Of a stretch of 64,000 bases of DNA, positions 33,825-43,126 are shown piece by piece (the stretch's first letter is position 1; each line of letters opens with the position of its first letter). The notes under the pieces are model-generated. The model worked only from the letters and a program-made list of their open reading frames with translations. It was not told the origin of the DNA and made no database searches. The DNA is taken from NCBI GenBank assembly GCA_015075365.1, contig JABTUN010000004.1:434001-498000 (forward strand). The letters run 5' to 3'. Both the position numbers and the translations under genes were made by a program. The stretch comes from Verrucomicrobiaceae bacterium (GTDB taxonomy: Bacteria; Verrucomicrobiota; Verrucomicrobiia; Verrucomicrobiales; Verrucomicrobiaceae).

Positions 33825-35078
33825 ATGAATCCAGCGCTGCCTTCCCTGGCCATCACCACTCTTCTGCTCAGCTCCTGCGGCAGCATCATTGGCCTGCGCA
33901 AGCAGGTCACCACGATGGAAGAGCGTGGAGGCGTCACGGTGGAGGTCAGCCCGGCGCCGAAACAATCACCACCCACCTACGCGCTCGCCTGGCGGGTGGA
34001 AAACGGCCAGCGCAAAGACTCCGCCGGATTTCAGCAGGTCTCATCGGATGCGCTCGCCGCCTTCAACCTCAACCTCGACAGCGTGTACCACATCGGTGCC
34101 TTCACCGATGAAAACCGCAACGGGGCCTTCGACGCGGGCGAGCACCTCGACATGAAAGTCGATGTCCAACCGCAGCCGCTGACGGACCCGACGGTGAAGC
34201 CCGTGATCTTGAAGTTGAACCTCAAACGCGAGCACAACCTGCCTCCAGGTCTCGTCATCCAGATCCCCAAAGAAAACAAAAACCTCGGTGACAAGACCAA
34301 CATCGCCCTCGGCGAGGTGGCGTCATTGAGTGAAAAACGTTTTGCTCCAGATGCTGGCGGTAGCGGCCTTTGGCGGCCGGTGGACTTTCTCAGCGAGAAC
34401 ACCCTCGGCATTTACTTCACCGAACCCTACGATCCGCAGCGTGTGCCGGTCGTGTTCGTCTATGGCATCGGCGGCAGCCCGCAGGACTGGAAATACTTCC
34501 TCACCCGCATGGACCGCTCTCGCCAGCAGCTCTGGTTCTTTCATTACCCCAGCGGCATGAGGCTGGATCGCGTGTCCGGCATGCTGGCGGAAGGCTTGCG
34601 CATGCTCAAAAAGCGCCATGGCTTCGAAACATGCCATGTCGTCGCCCACAGCATGGGCGGCCTCGTTTCCCGCGTCGCCATCACGAAGGCAGTTTCTGCT
34701 GAAGGCCGCAATTTCATCCCGAAATTTATCAGCATCTCCACGCCCTGGGGCGGACATGCCGCTGCGGAGTCCGGCATCCGCCATCTCAAGAAGCCCGTGC
34801 CTTCCTGGATCGATGTCGCCCCGGAGAGCGACTATTTGCGCGCACTCTACACCACGCCGCTACCAAAAGGCACCACACACGATCTCATCTACGGCTCCAC
34901 CAAGGGCGGCCCCTTTTATCTCAAAGATGAAAACGACGGCGTCGTCACCGTTGCCAGCGAAACCGAGCCACGCATCGCCAGGAAAGCCTCGTCAATCTCG
35001 CACCTGCCCTACGAGCATGTCGAGATCCTCAATCAGCTCTCCACAGCGGCCAGAGTTCAGCGAGCGTTGATGAAATGA
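33825..35078 (+). CDS. Alpha/beta hydrolase (lipase-type) lipoprotein, paralogue
   Basis: 417 residues. A lipoprotein signal (MNPALPSLAITTLLLSSC, Cys18) is followed by a beta-rich domain of about 170 residues containing FNLNLDSVYHIGAFTDENRNGAFDAGEHLD, a carbohydrate-regulator or EF-hand-like loop. The hydrolase domain has VPVVFVYGIGGSPQDWKYF, VVAHSMGGL with nucleophile Ser276, FISISTPWGGHAA, DENDGVVTV with the likely Asp, and HLPYEHVEIL with the likely His. It is the last gene of the unit starting at 30902. The two hydrolases differ in their N-terminal domains, which suggests different substrates or positions. Confidence 0.88.
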   Translation: MNPALPSLAITTLLLSSCGSIIGLRKQVTTMEERGGVTVEVSPAPKQSPPTYALAWRVENGQRKDSAGFQQVSSDALAAFNLNLDSVYHIGAFTDENRNGAFDAGEHLDMKVDVQPQPLTDPTVKPVILKLNLKREHNLPPGLVIQIPKENKNLGDKTNIALGEVASLSEKRFAPDAGGSGLWRPVDFLSENTLGIYFTEPYDPQRVPVVFVYGIGGSPQDWKYFLTRMDRSRQQLWFFHYPSGMRLDRVSGMLAEGLRMLKKRHGFETCHVVAHSMGGLVSRVAITKAVSAEGRNFIPKFISISTPWGGHAAAESGIRHLKKPVPSWIDVAPESDYLRALYTTPLPKGTTHDLIYGSTKGGPFYLKDENDGVVTVASETEPRIARKASSISHLPYEHVEILNQLSTAARVQRALMK

Positions 35079-35345
35079 ATCCGTGCGATCAGGCTGCTCC
35101 AGTTGCACAAAGTCTCTCCATTCAATCCTAAAAGATTCGAAACACGGATACTGAGCTATAAGGCCTGCCCCGGAACACACGGGCGTTTCGTAGCACCCCA
35201 CAGCTCATATCCACGCTCAGCCACTTTCATAGGAAGCAAGTGGCGACCAGGTTGCAGGCCATGCCATTTGCCATTTTAAATCTTTGTTTAGTCGCACATC
35301 TGCGGCGGCCGGAAGGACGGTACCTCTGACAGTATCGGCCATCCC

Positions 35346-36181
35346 ATGAAAACGACACGCCACCTCCTTTTTCTCCCACTCGTGGTCTGCCTCATCACGA
35401 ACAGCCAGGCCCAAACCCCGCTGGTGGGTCCGGGCAGCAATTACGCCGACGTGTTTTCTCCATCTGCCTCGGTCACTTACGATGTCCCAGGCGGGGAGCT
35501 GCTTTCCATCACTCTTTCGGACGGATTCGCCACGGCTAACAGTGGTATCTGGGACCTCACCGCCCAGGGGGGGCCAACGCCTCCATCTTGCTGAGCCTCA
35601 CAGAGTCCGCTGCTCAGACGACCCTGTCCGGAGCGGGTCTTCAGTTTAACATCAGCAACGACAATGATTCTCTTTTGGGACTGCTTGGAACAGGGACGAG
35701 TGTCCATTATGCATGGGAGGCAGTTGCTTACTTTGACACTCCAGGGATTGCTCTCAGCTACGCCAGCGACACCATTTATAACATCAGCTTCGATGTCGAT
35801 GGCAACAACGGCCTGCTCGACACAGTGGCTGGATTGACACCAAGCTTCACCTTTGAGCTCATTGACGGACTTGGCAACGCGCTGGCCAGTGACACCAGCG
35901 GCACTCTGGTCAACATTGCAGGCCTTCTGGGCAATGGTGTGCCCACTGGCACAATCGATCTGGACTACACCTTGGGTGGCATCGTTCCGACCGGTCCGGT
36001 CGGCATTCGCTTCCGCGGCGACGCGCTGGTTGGGGCTTCTGCGCTCAGTCTCGGCACGGATTATGCAACGATCTCCAATCTTATCATCACCGCGACACCT
36101 GTGCCAGAGCCGGACGGTGTCTTGCTGGCAGGGCTGTCGGGGCTGATGGCGCTTTTGCAAAGGAAACGTCGTCCCGCCTGA
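35346..36181 (+). pseudogene. PEP-CTERM protein gene, frameshifted at a G7 tract
   Basis: The first frame (35346-35594) encodes a signal peptide (MKTTRHLLFLPLVVCLITNSQAQ) and the start of a beta-rich domain, then stops. The -1 related frame continues to 36181 without a break in character and ends in a PEP-CTERM sorting signal: VPEPDGVLLAGLSGLMALL then QRKRR. The frames join at a run of seven G (35567-35573); one more G would restore ...TAQGGANASILLSLTES. Exosortase would cut the motif and anchor the protein at the surface. The tract may be a true mutation, phase-variable slippage, or a sequencing error. The 267 bases upstream hold no gene. Confidence 0.8.
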
Positions 36182-36271
36182 TCCAACAGGCGCGTTCTTC
36201 AGAATTCAACACGGAGTCCGAAGGCCCGGCAGCACGGAGCATCCGCGCCGCAGAAACCTCCAAGTCATGAA

Positions 36272-36295
36272 TCAACCGGCGTTTCCACCGGTTGA
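36272..36295. terminator. Inverted repeat between convergent genes
   Basis: TCAACCGG (36272-36279) and CCGGTTGA (36288-36295) form a perfect 8-base stem with an 8-base loop. It lies between the PEP-CTERM gene and the convergent receiver-pseudokinase gene and may terminate both. No strong T-run follows on either strand. Confidence 0.45.
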
Positions 36296-36320
36296 ACATT
36301 TGCCTTCACGATGGCGGGCA

Positions 36321-37550
36321 TCAGCCATTTTGAAGGATTCTCTCCCAGAGCAGATCGTTCATGAGCACGTTGGTGACGAATTCCCGGCTGCTCTGTGGCG
36401 CGGCACCCGCCTCTTCGGGAGTAACCGGCAGCTCAATGTCGAGCCTGAAGCCGCTCACACCACGCGGAACCCTGGCGATGCCCCCTTGATGACTGGCGAG
36501 CAGGACCGAGCCTAGCAGGGCAAGCCCGGGGCCATCCACATCGGGACTGGCCTGGCTCAAGAGCGGGTCAAAGACAGCACGCACCGCCTCTGGAGCCACC
36601 CCATCACTGTCATCCCTCGCGGAAACAATGACTGCGCCGCCCTTAATGGCGGCGTCCAGCACGACTTTCTTTCCGGCCGGCAGCATGCCCAGTTCCGCTT
36701 GGAGAAGAAGGTGCAGCATCTTTTCAAACGCAGCCTTGCTCACCTCTGTTTGCGGCAACGGGGCGGCGATCTCCAGTGCCACACCCTTGGCTGCATAAGC
36801 GGCCTTTTGCTGATCAACCACCGACTGCACCGCCACGGCAAGCTGGCATTTTTCCTCATTTCCGACGACGGCCATCACTTCCGTAAGGGAATCGGCCAGC
36901 CTCGCCGATTGTGCGGCCACATGCGCATGGAAATCACGCCAGAAGGTTCCCTGGCGCAGACGGTCGAGATCGAAAGCCGGACGCCCACCACGATCCGGAA
37001 TGATGTCCAGGAAACTCGCCAGTCCGCGCAAGGGATTGCGTATGTGACTGGCCAGCGTGCCCGCCACCACCCCGAGCCCCATGACGCGATCCGCGATCAA
37101 AACGTTTTGCAGGGTGGAGAGTTTTTCCCGCAAAAGCTCGTCACGCTCTTGCTGAAGAATGTAGAACTCCATCGCGCGGTGCAGGGTGTTCCGCATGTCA
37201 TCCATCTGAATGGGTTTGGAGATATAGCGGAAGATGTTTCCGAGGTTAACCGCGTCCACCGTGGCGTCGTAGTCCGCGTAGGCGGTGACCATCATGCGCA
37301 CGAGACGCGGACGCATATGACGGGCATTTTCGAGCAATTGGACCCCTTTTTCGCCGGGCATCCGCTGGTCGGAGAGAAGCACGCCGATGTCGTCTCCGTG
37401 CTGTTCGATGAGCCTGAGGCCTTCCGCGGCGCTGCTGGCGGTAAGGATGCGGAACTCGTCTCCGAAAGACTTTTCGAAGTACTTCAGGGCCTTTTCCTCA
37501 TCATCGACATAGAGGACGGCATATCTTTTGAGGTCATATTGGTTTTGCAT
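36321..37550 (-). CDS. Receiver plus degenerate kinase domain, PhcR/PhcQ-like
   Basis: 409 residues. The receiver (1-125) has YVDDEE (14-19), phosphoacceptor Asp61 in LLSDQRMPG, and a Lys in RYISKPI. A coiled linker (about 125-150) leads to a transmitter-like region with LASHIRNPLRG, which still carries a His. The ATP-binding lid has DDSDGVAP in place of DNGxGI and DGPGLALLG in place of GxGLGL, so catalysis is doubtful. Response regulators with a kinase-like output occur in the phcBSRQ locus. It is last in the unit methyltransferase - kinase - this gene, 20 bases after the kinase stop. The phc link is inference from architecture. Confidence 0.82.
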   Translation of the reverse strand: MQNQYDLKRYAVLYVDDEEKALKYFEKSFGDEFRILTASSAAEGLRLIEQHGDDIGVLLSDQRMPGEKGVQLLENARHMRPRLVRMMVTAYADYDATVDAVNLGNIFRYISKPIQMDDMRNTLHRAMEFYILQQERDELLREKLSTLQNVLIADRVMGLGVVAGTLASHIRNPLRGLASFLDIIPDRGGRPAFDLDRLRQGTFWRDFHAHVAAQSARLADSLTEVMAVVGNEEKCQLAVAVQSVVDQQKAAYAAKGVALEIAAPLPQTEVSKAAFEKMLHLLLQAELGMLPAGKKVVLDAAIKGGAVIVSARDDSDGVAPEAVRAVFDPLLSQASPDVDGPGLALLGSVLLASHQGGIARVPRGVSGFRLDIELPVTPEEAGAAPQSSREFVTNVLMNDLLWERILQNG

Positions 37551-37570
37551 GGGATGGTAGGGGTGAGATG

Positions 37571-40249
37571 TCAGGTGAAGTCGGGGGTTTCGATGGCAGG
37601 GAACTCAAGGATGAACTCGGTGAAGGCTCCTGGATCGCTCCGCACTTCCACCCGACCGCCATGATCAGCGATGATGCGGTTGCAGATCGAGAGGCCAAGG
37701 CCCATGCCCTTGCCCACGTCCTTGGTCGTGAAGAAGGGGTCGAAGATTTTGTCCCGGATGGACGCGGGGATGCCGGGGCCGTTGTCGCGCAGGGAAAAGA
37801 TGATCTTTCCATCACGCATTCCACCATGGATGCGAATGGAGGGGGGCTCCCCAGGCGGATAGGACTTGGATTCGATCGCGTCGATCGCGTTCTGGACGAG
37901 GTTGATAAAGACCTGGGTAAACTGGTTGGCATCGCCACGGATCTCCAGCCCGGCAGGCACGTCCACCTCACGCTGCACGCCGTCCTTCCAGATATGCGAG
38001 AAGAATCGCAGCCCGGTGTCAACGATGCTTTTGAGATCGAAGTACGCGTTGATGTCCCGAGTGTCGCGTGTGTAGCCGCGCAGATCGGAGATGATCTGCA
38101 CCACACGGTTCACGCCCTCCTCAATATCCTTGAGCGTCTCCTGAAAATCGGGTTGTTCGCTTTCGGGAAGCAACCTGGCGGAGCGTCCCAGGACGTGCAG
38201 GCCCTGGCGGGCATAGTTGAGCGGGTTGTTGATCTCGTGAATCAGACCTGCGCTGAGACGGCCGAGCGCGGCAAGCTTTTCGTTCTGCACGAGCATGGAC
38301 TCCGTCTCCTTGATCTGCTCGAGGGCGGCCTCGAGCTGCTGCTTTTGGCTGAAGAGCTCTTTTTGATACAGCCTCGAATCAACAAGGTTTTTCAGTCGCA
38401 CGAGCACCTCGGTGAGAGTGAAGGGCTTTGGCAGGAAGTCACTGGCGCCAGCGGCCAGGCAGTCGAGCTTCGTTTTCTCGTCCGCGCGGGCGGTAAGAAG
38501 CACGATCGGGATGGAGCGCGTCGAGGTGCGTTCACGCAATTCGCGGCAAACCTGCAGACCGTCCTTTTCCGGCATCATCATATCGGAGAGGACGATGTCC
38601 GGCAGGAACTGGGCGGCCTTGTCCACGGCCTGCCGGCCGTCCACCGCCTCGAGAATCTCGAAATTGACGCTGAGCTGGCTTTTGAGGAAGCGCAGCATGT
38701 CAGGCTCGTCATCAGCGATGAGGAGCATGGGCTTGCGGCTGCGGGAGGCGCTGGTCTCGACAGGCTTGAGCGTGGCCTGTAACGAGGTCATGGCCGGGAA
38801 GAGCTCCGCGCGCCTGTAGAGGTCGGCGATCCAGTCCTTCTGTGCATCCGCATGATGCCCGGCCGGGTCGTGGTAGTCCTCTTCAGCGTCAGTGGAGGCC
38901 AGATCGGCCGGGGCAGGGCGCTTCAGCGGGAGTCTCACGGTCATGGTCGTTCCCTTGCCCACTTCGCTGGCCGCGGTGACACTGCCGCCCTGCACCTCTG
39001 TCAGCTCTTTCACCAGACCGAGGCCGATGCCCATGCCTTGGAACTTGCGCTGCGAAGAAGTGTCCGCCTGCCAGAATCGACTAAAAATGTGAGGCAACTG
39101 GTCCTGGGGGATGCCCATTCCAGTGTCAGCCACCTCGATGACCGTCCAGTCTTCCTCAATGCGGGCGTTGATATCGACACGGCCATTGGCGGCGGTGAAT
39201 TTCAAAGCGTTGAAGATGAGATTGAGCGTGATGCGTTCGAGCTTTTCCGGATCGGTCATCACCGTGCCGGCATCAGGCGTGACAGAGGAATGCAGGGAAA
39301 TCCGCTTGTCCCTGGCCACCGAGCCGACGGCCGTGGCTATGCCGCGGACGAACTCTTCAATGGCGACCGGTTTTGGATGGATCTGCGCGCTGCCCGATTC
39401 GAGGCGCACCAGCTCTAGGAGGTCATTGATCAGCTTCAGCAGGCGCATGGCGTTGCCATGCATGGTGGAGAGAAGCTCCTGCTCCTCTGGATTTCGGGGG
39501 GATGAGACGCTGTGCATCAAGGACTCCAGCGGCGCGATCAGCAGGGTGAGCGGCGTCCGCAGCTCGTGGCTGATATTGGCAAAGAACCGGCTTTTAGCCT
39601 CGTCCAGCTCGCGCAGCTTGTGATTCGAAACTTCGAGCTCGGCACGCTGGCGGTCGAGACGTGAGCGAAGGTCAAACTCCGACCGCCTCAGATTGTTGTA
39701 CTGCCAGGTCCCGGCCAGCAGGACAACTCCAGTCACCGTGAGAAAGTAGAGGTTGTTGAAAAAAAGCCCGTCGTCCGTCACGGGGCCATGCATCCAGCAG
39801 CCCGCCAGGTAAGCGACCAGGGTCAGCACAAAAAACACGACGCTGTCCACGAACGGCCACCTCATCACCACGGCAGAAGCCAGCATCACCAAGTTCAACC
39901 CGGCATAGTAGGGAGAGACAGCGCCCTCGGTCATGTATATCATCCACGCGATGCAGACGACCGGAACAAACATCGCGCCGAGGCCCACCTCCCTGTAAAA
40001 CCGGGTGCCAGGCACCAGGTGCAGCCACAGCATGAGCAGGCCGTCCACCCCCGCGCCAAGTAGCCGGAGCGGAAGCAAGCGGACCATCACCTCGTATCCA
40101 TACACGAAGTAGTCCAGCGATGCTCCTGCCGGCATGAAAACCACCGCGAGCAAGCTGCCCACCTTGTAGTTCCGCACACGGATGGGCCGCTCGTACTCAC
40201 CAAACGAGCGGTCCAGGCCTGGCTGAGGTGCTGTCAGGGCGTCAGGCAT
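37571..40249 (-). CDS. Membrane hybrid kinase with two transmitters, PhcS/LqsS/CqsS-like
   Basis: 892 residues. About six transmembrane helices (residues 30-185, starting VGSLLAVVFMPAGASLDYFVYGYE) resemble the sensor domain of CqsS/LqsS/PhcS autoinducer kinases. Next come a HisKA domain (ISHELRTPL, His228), HATPase_c (ADTGMGI, GMGIGLGL), a receiver (ADDEPD 512-517, phosphoacceptor Asp556, Lys608), a second HisKA (LIHEINNPL, His671) and a second HATPase_c (RDNGPGI, GMGLGLSI). Both kinase modules look intact, so phosphate could pass through both. Its ATG overlaps the methyltransferase stop by eight bases, which implies coupled expression of signal synthase and sensor. Confidence 0.92.
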   Translation of the reverse strand: MPDALTAPQPGLDRSFGEYERPIRVRNYKVGSLLAVVFMPAGASLDYFVYGYEVMVRLLPLRLLGAGVDGLLMLWLHLVPGTRFYREVGLGAMFVPVVCIAWMIYMTEGAVSPYYAGLNLVMLASAVVMRWPFVDSVVFFVLTLVAYLAGCWMHGPVTDDGLFFNNLYFLTVTGVVLLAGTWQYNNLRRSEFDLRSRLDRQRAELEVSNHKLRELDEAKSRFFANISHELRTPLTLLIAPLESLMHSVSSPRNPEEQELLSTMHGNAMRLLKLINDLLELVRLESGSAQIHPKPVAIEEFVRGIATAVGSVARDKRISLHSSVTPDAGTVMTDPEKLERITLNLIFNALKFTAANGRVDINARIEEDWTVIEVADTGMGIPQDQLPHIFSRFWQADTSSQRKFQGMGIGLGLVKELTEVQGGSVTAASEVGKGTTMTVRLPLKRPAPADLASTDAEEDYHDPAGHHADAQKDWIADLYRRAELFPAMTSLQATLKPVETSASRSRKPMLLIADDEPDMLRFLKSQLSVNFEILEAVDGRQAVDKAAQFLPDIVLSDMMMPEKDGLQVCRELRERTSTRSIPIVLLTARADEKTKLDCLAAGASDFLPKPFTLTEVLVRLKNLVDSRLYQKELFSQKQQLEAALEQIKETESMLVQNEKLAALGRLSAGLIHEINNPLNYARQGLHVLGRSARLLPESEQPDFQETLKDIEEGVNRVVQIISDLRGYTRDTRDINAYFDLKSIVDTGLRFFSHIWKDGVQREVDVPAGLEIRGDANQFTQVFINLVQNAIDAIESKSYPPGEPPSIRIHGGMRDGKIIFSLRDNGPGIPASIRDKIFDPFFTTKDVGKGMGLGLSICNRIIADHGGRVEVRSDPGAFTEFILEFPAIETPDFT

Positions 40250-41696
40250 GATTCGGTTTCCGCACTTCCAGGAAGATGTTCACGCCGGTGGCGTCCGCTT
40301 TGACCTGGGCGCTGCCAGGCGGCGCGCGATCAGGAGCGAGCTTGGCAAACTGTTCCTTGTCCCGGTATACCAGATGCCAGTCCACGACGTACTCCATCCA
40401 CACACGCGACGGATTGGAGCTGTCCACATTCGTGGCGACCAGCAACCCACCCGGTGCCAGCAAATCATAGAACACCTCCAGGAGGCGGCGGCAGATGCGG
40501 TCCGACAGGTAGTCGAACAATCCTGCGCAATAGACAAAGTCGTAGTTACCGACCTCGAAACCGGCACCGGCGCGTGATGAATCCTTCAGGATTTGATGCA
40601 CGGAGCGCTTCACCAGTTTGAGACCCGTTCGACGACGGTGCCGGCCGCGGAGATCTTCAAGAATGCGGGTGGTGTTGGCGATCGTCTCGTCGTTGAAGTC
40701 CAGCAGCAGGAGATCGGCGTTGTCGCAGTGGTCGTCATTGGCCAGGAAGTTCTGGACCTCCTGGGCCGGACCACAGCCCAGGTTGAAGATGCGCGCCACC
40801 TTCCCTTGGGAAGCCATGCGTCCCGTTTCCTCATGCAGCCGTTCGCTGAGGTAAACAATTCGATTGCGGTGCGCCTCAGCGGCCGGCATCCCAAGGATGA
40901 CCCGGTTCACCAACTTGGCGAACATGGAGCTGCCCTCGTAGGGGTCGCGCAGCATCATGCTGACCATTTCATAATCGCCGGCGTATCCGAGGGGCTTTTG
41001 GAATGTGCGATATACAAACGGCGAGCACAGCACGAGCGGGTGAAGCTGGCGTTTGATGTAGCTGCCGTGCGCGGGGCGCAGTTCCTGCGCGATTGCTCTC
41101 CCAGCGCTCTCCAGCCGCTCAAGCAGCGGGGCCACCGCGGGAAGGATGGGTGTCTCCAGCTGCTTGATCGTGTCGCGCTCAGCCTCAAGCCGGTCGCCAG
41201 TGGGCAGTGAACGCACGCCCAGTTCAACCTGCTCCATCCATCGCCGCAAATCAGAGAGAAGGGTGTGCATGTCCGCGACGACCAGCTTAAACTCCGCGGT
41301 CACCTTGTATATCTTCTCCGTCTCGTGGAGGAAATCGGCAAAGTCCGCGAGAAGCCGCCCCTTGTTCTGCTTTGGCGCGAGAATGTCGATGTCAATCCAG
41401 CCGTCGTCAGACAGCGACGCCTCGCAAATGAGCATGATGCCGGTGTTCACCAAGTTGGCGATCACGGCCCGGCCGGAATAGATCACGCGGTCGTTCATCA
41501 TGATGCGGAAGTCGTTCAGGACCTCCGAAAGCTGGACGATGCTGTAGGGGTTGTAGACTTCAAACACACCCAGGTAGCGGGTGAGGCGGTGCAATGTTCC
41601 ACGCACTTCCACGCCCTGGCTGTTGCGGCAGATGATGAAGCTGAGCCGCTCGCCCGTCGTGTTGAGAACCGGAAGGGAGTTGTCGTTGCTTTCCAT
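40242..41696 (-). CDS. Class I SAM-dependent methyltransferase, PhcB-like candidate signal synthase
   Basis: 484 residues; GGGGAAGG lies seven bases before the ATG. The N-terminal 110 residues form a PilZ-like beta region (VRGTLHRLTRYLGVFEVYN...RVIYSGRAVIANLVNTG) without a clear c-di-GMP motif. A helical part follows (110-210), then LGYAGDYEMVSMM (236-248), typical of this methyltransferase group. The SAM-binding domain has motif I FNLGCGPA (304-311) and acidic motif LLDFND (331-336), with LAPGGLLVATN later. PhcB of Ralstonia is a SAM methyltransferase that makes 3-hydroxy fatty acid methyl esters and lies next to phcS and phcR. The gene order here matches; product identity is inference. Confidence 0.85.
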   Translation of the reverse strand: MESNDNSLPVLNTTGERLSFIICRNSQGVEVRGTLHRLTRYLGVFEVYNPYSIVQLSEVLNDFRIMMNDRVIYSGRAVIANLVNTGIMLICEASLSDDGWIDIDILAPKQNKGRLLADFADFLHETEKIYKVTAEFKLVVADMHTLLSDLRRWMEQVELGVRSLPTGDRLEAERDTIKQLETPILPAVAPLLERLESAGRAIAQELRPAHGSYIKRQLHPLVLCSPFVYRTFQKPLGYAGDYEMVSMMLRDPYEGSSMFAKLVNRVILGMPAAEAHRNRIVYLSERLHEETGRMASQGKVARIFNLGCGPAQEVQNFLANDDHCDNADLLLLDFNDETIANTTRILEDLRGRHRRRTGLKLVKRSVHQILKDSSRAGAGFEVGNYDFVYCAGLFDYLSDRICRRLLEVFYDLLAPGGLLVATNVDSSNPSRVWMEYVVDWHLVYRDKEQFAKLAPDRAPPGSAQVKADATGVNIFLEVRKPNHA

Positions 41697-41831
41697 GTCA
41701 AAAACCTTCCCCTTTCCATTTGGTCATGTCGTTTATCGCAGGGGGAGGGCGGAGAAATCTCTGTCGTAAGACAGGTCGGTGACCGGGTGTATGGCCATGG
41801 GTTGGGAGGTTCATGCTGCGCGTGGTTAAGA

Positions 41832-43112
41832 TTAAAAACGATGAGTGAGACTGAGGGAGAGAACGTGCCACTGATGCTTGTAGTTGCCGTTGAAAGCAGG
41901 GGTGGCGGCACTGCCGATAGTGCGAATCGGGTTGTAAACAAACGCGTAGGCCAGATCCACGCTGTTCGTCCGGCCTTTCCAACCCACGCCGACTCCGAAG
42001 ACATGCCGGTCATAACCCGCGGCGGAGGGCAGATAGTTGTTTTCCGGCTGGGAATTCTCAGAGAAGAGGTACCCGCAGCGCATCCGCCAGTTCTGATCAA
42101 GCTTGTAGGTGGCTCCGAAGCCGAGGTCTATGGAGTCCTGCCACCCGAGCACCGCCGCGCTCTGTCCGAACAGCAGGGGCTGATTATTGCCCAAATTGAG
42201 CGGGATGTCATCGTGTGACGAGTTGTCCGACCACTGAAAGTCAAAGCCCAGCGTGAGTCGATCGGTCACATCAACACCATAGCCCACGGCGATCGAGCCA
42301 GGGAAGGTCATATCGGTGCCGAAGTGGCTGGTCGTGCTCGTGCCCGATGCCATCAAGCCCGGGTTGGCACCTGGCATGCCCACAGTTTCCGTGCGGCCAC
42401 TGTAATTGATCCGGATCGGCAGACGCCCGATGAATCCAAAACGATGTCCCGGGGCAAACTCCCAACTGGCTCCCAGATAGCCGCCCAAGCCCCAACCGTC
42501 GCCTTTGATTTGAATTTCTCCATCGGGATCGCCGCCACCCCACACTCCCCAAGGGTAGATGCGCCCCATGGTGAACTGGGAATAAACAATGTCCAAACCG
42601 GCGGCCATGGTCAGCGTGTCCGTCACCTCGAAGGCGATCACAGGCGTAAAATCCACCGCGACCAGCCGCGCTTCGAAGGGCAAATTATGACGTAACCCGG
42701 CCCCAACACCCGGGCCGACAGGCATGTCTTTCGGAAAGGTGAATGCCAGACCAAATGGGGTGCTTATTCCAAATCCAAAGGCCAGCTTCTCGGGCACCAC
42801 AGGCAGAACGGCGTACAAGCTGGCTGGATACACCCATGACTGGCTCATTTTCACAGAGCCGCTGGTGTTCGAATCCAGTCTTATGTCACCGTTCCATGCA
42901 CCCGTGTTGAAGAGCACCTGCGGCTCCGTGATCTGCAAAATATTGGCCGGGGCGACACGGACGGCCGAAGCGTCATGCAGGTTGGCAAACCGCCCGCCCA
43001 CCGTTCCTAGTGCCTGTGCTGAATCAGGCACCACCGACAGGGTCTCGGCAGCGTGGACTGCGCAGGCAGCCAGGCCGAAGGTGGCAATCAGGAATGGAGT
43101 AAGCGGCTTCAT
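41832..43112 (-). CDS. FadL/OMPP1 family outer-membrane transporter
   Basis: 426 residues from the ATG at 43112. The signal peptide ends near AVHAAET. FadL-type blocks are present: LHDASAVRVAPANILQI (the NPA-like N-terminal hatch), SLYAVLPVVPEKLAFGFGISTPFGLAFTFPKD, LTMAAGLDIVYSQ, GYGVDVTDRLTLGFDFQWSD and a C-terminal LSLSLTHRF ending in Phe. FadL proteins carry long-chain fatty acids and other hydrophobic molecules across the outer membrane. Its position just upstream of a PhcB-like methyltransferase, on the same strand, makes a hydrophobic signal a plausible cargo. It follows the LuxR-type regulator by 14 bases. Confidence 0.9.
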   Translation of the reverse strand: MKPLTPFLIATFGLAACAVHAAETLSVVPDSAQALGTVGGRFANLHDASAVRVAPANILQITEPQVLFNTGAWNGDIRLDSNTSGSVKMSQSWVYPASLYAVLPVVPEKLAFGFGISTPFGLAFTFPKDMPVGPGVGAGLRHNLPFEARLVAVDFTPVIAFEVTDTLTMAAGLDIVYSQFTMGRIYPWGVWGGGDPDGEIQIKGDGWGLGGYLGASWEFAPGHRFGFIGRLPIRINYSGRTETVGMPGANPGLMASGTSTTSHFGTDMTFPGSIAVGYGVDVTDRLTLGFDFQWSDNSSHDDIPLNLGNNQPLLFGQSAAVLGWQDSIDLGFGATYKLDQNWRMRCGYLFSENSQPENNYLPSAAGYDRHVFGVGVGWKGRTNSVDLAYAFVYNPIRTIGSAATPAFNGNYKHQWHVLSLSLTHRF

Positions 43113-43126
43113 GAGTTGTGCTGGTT

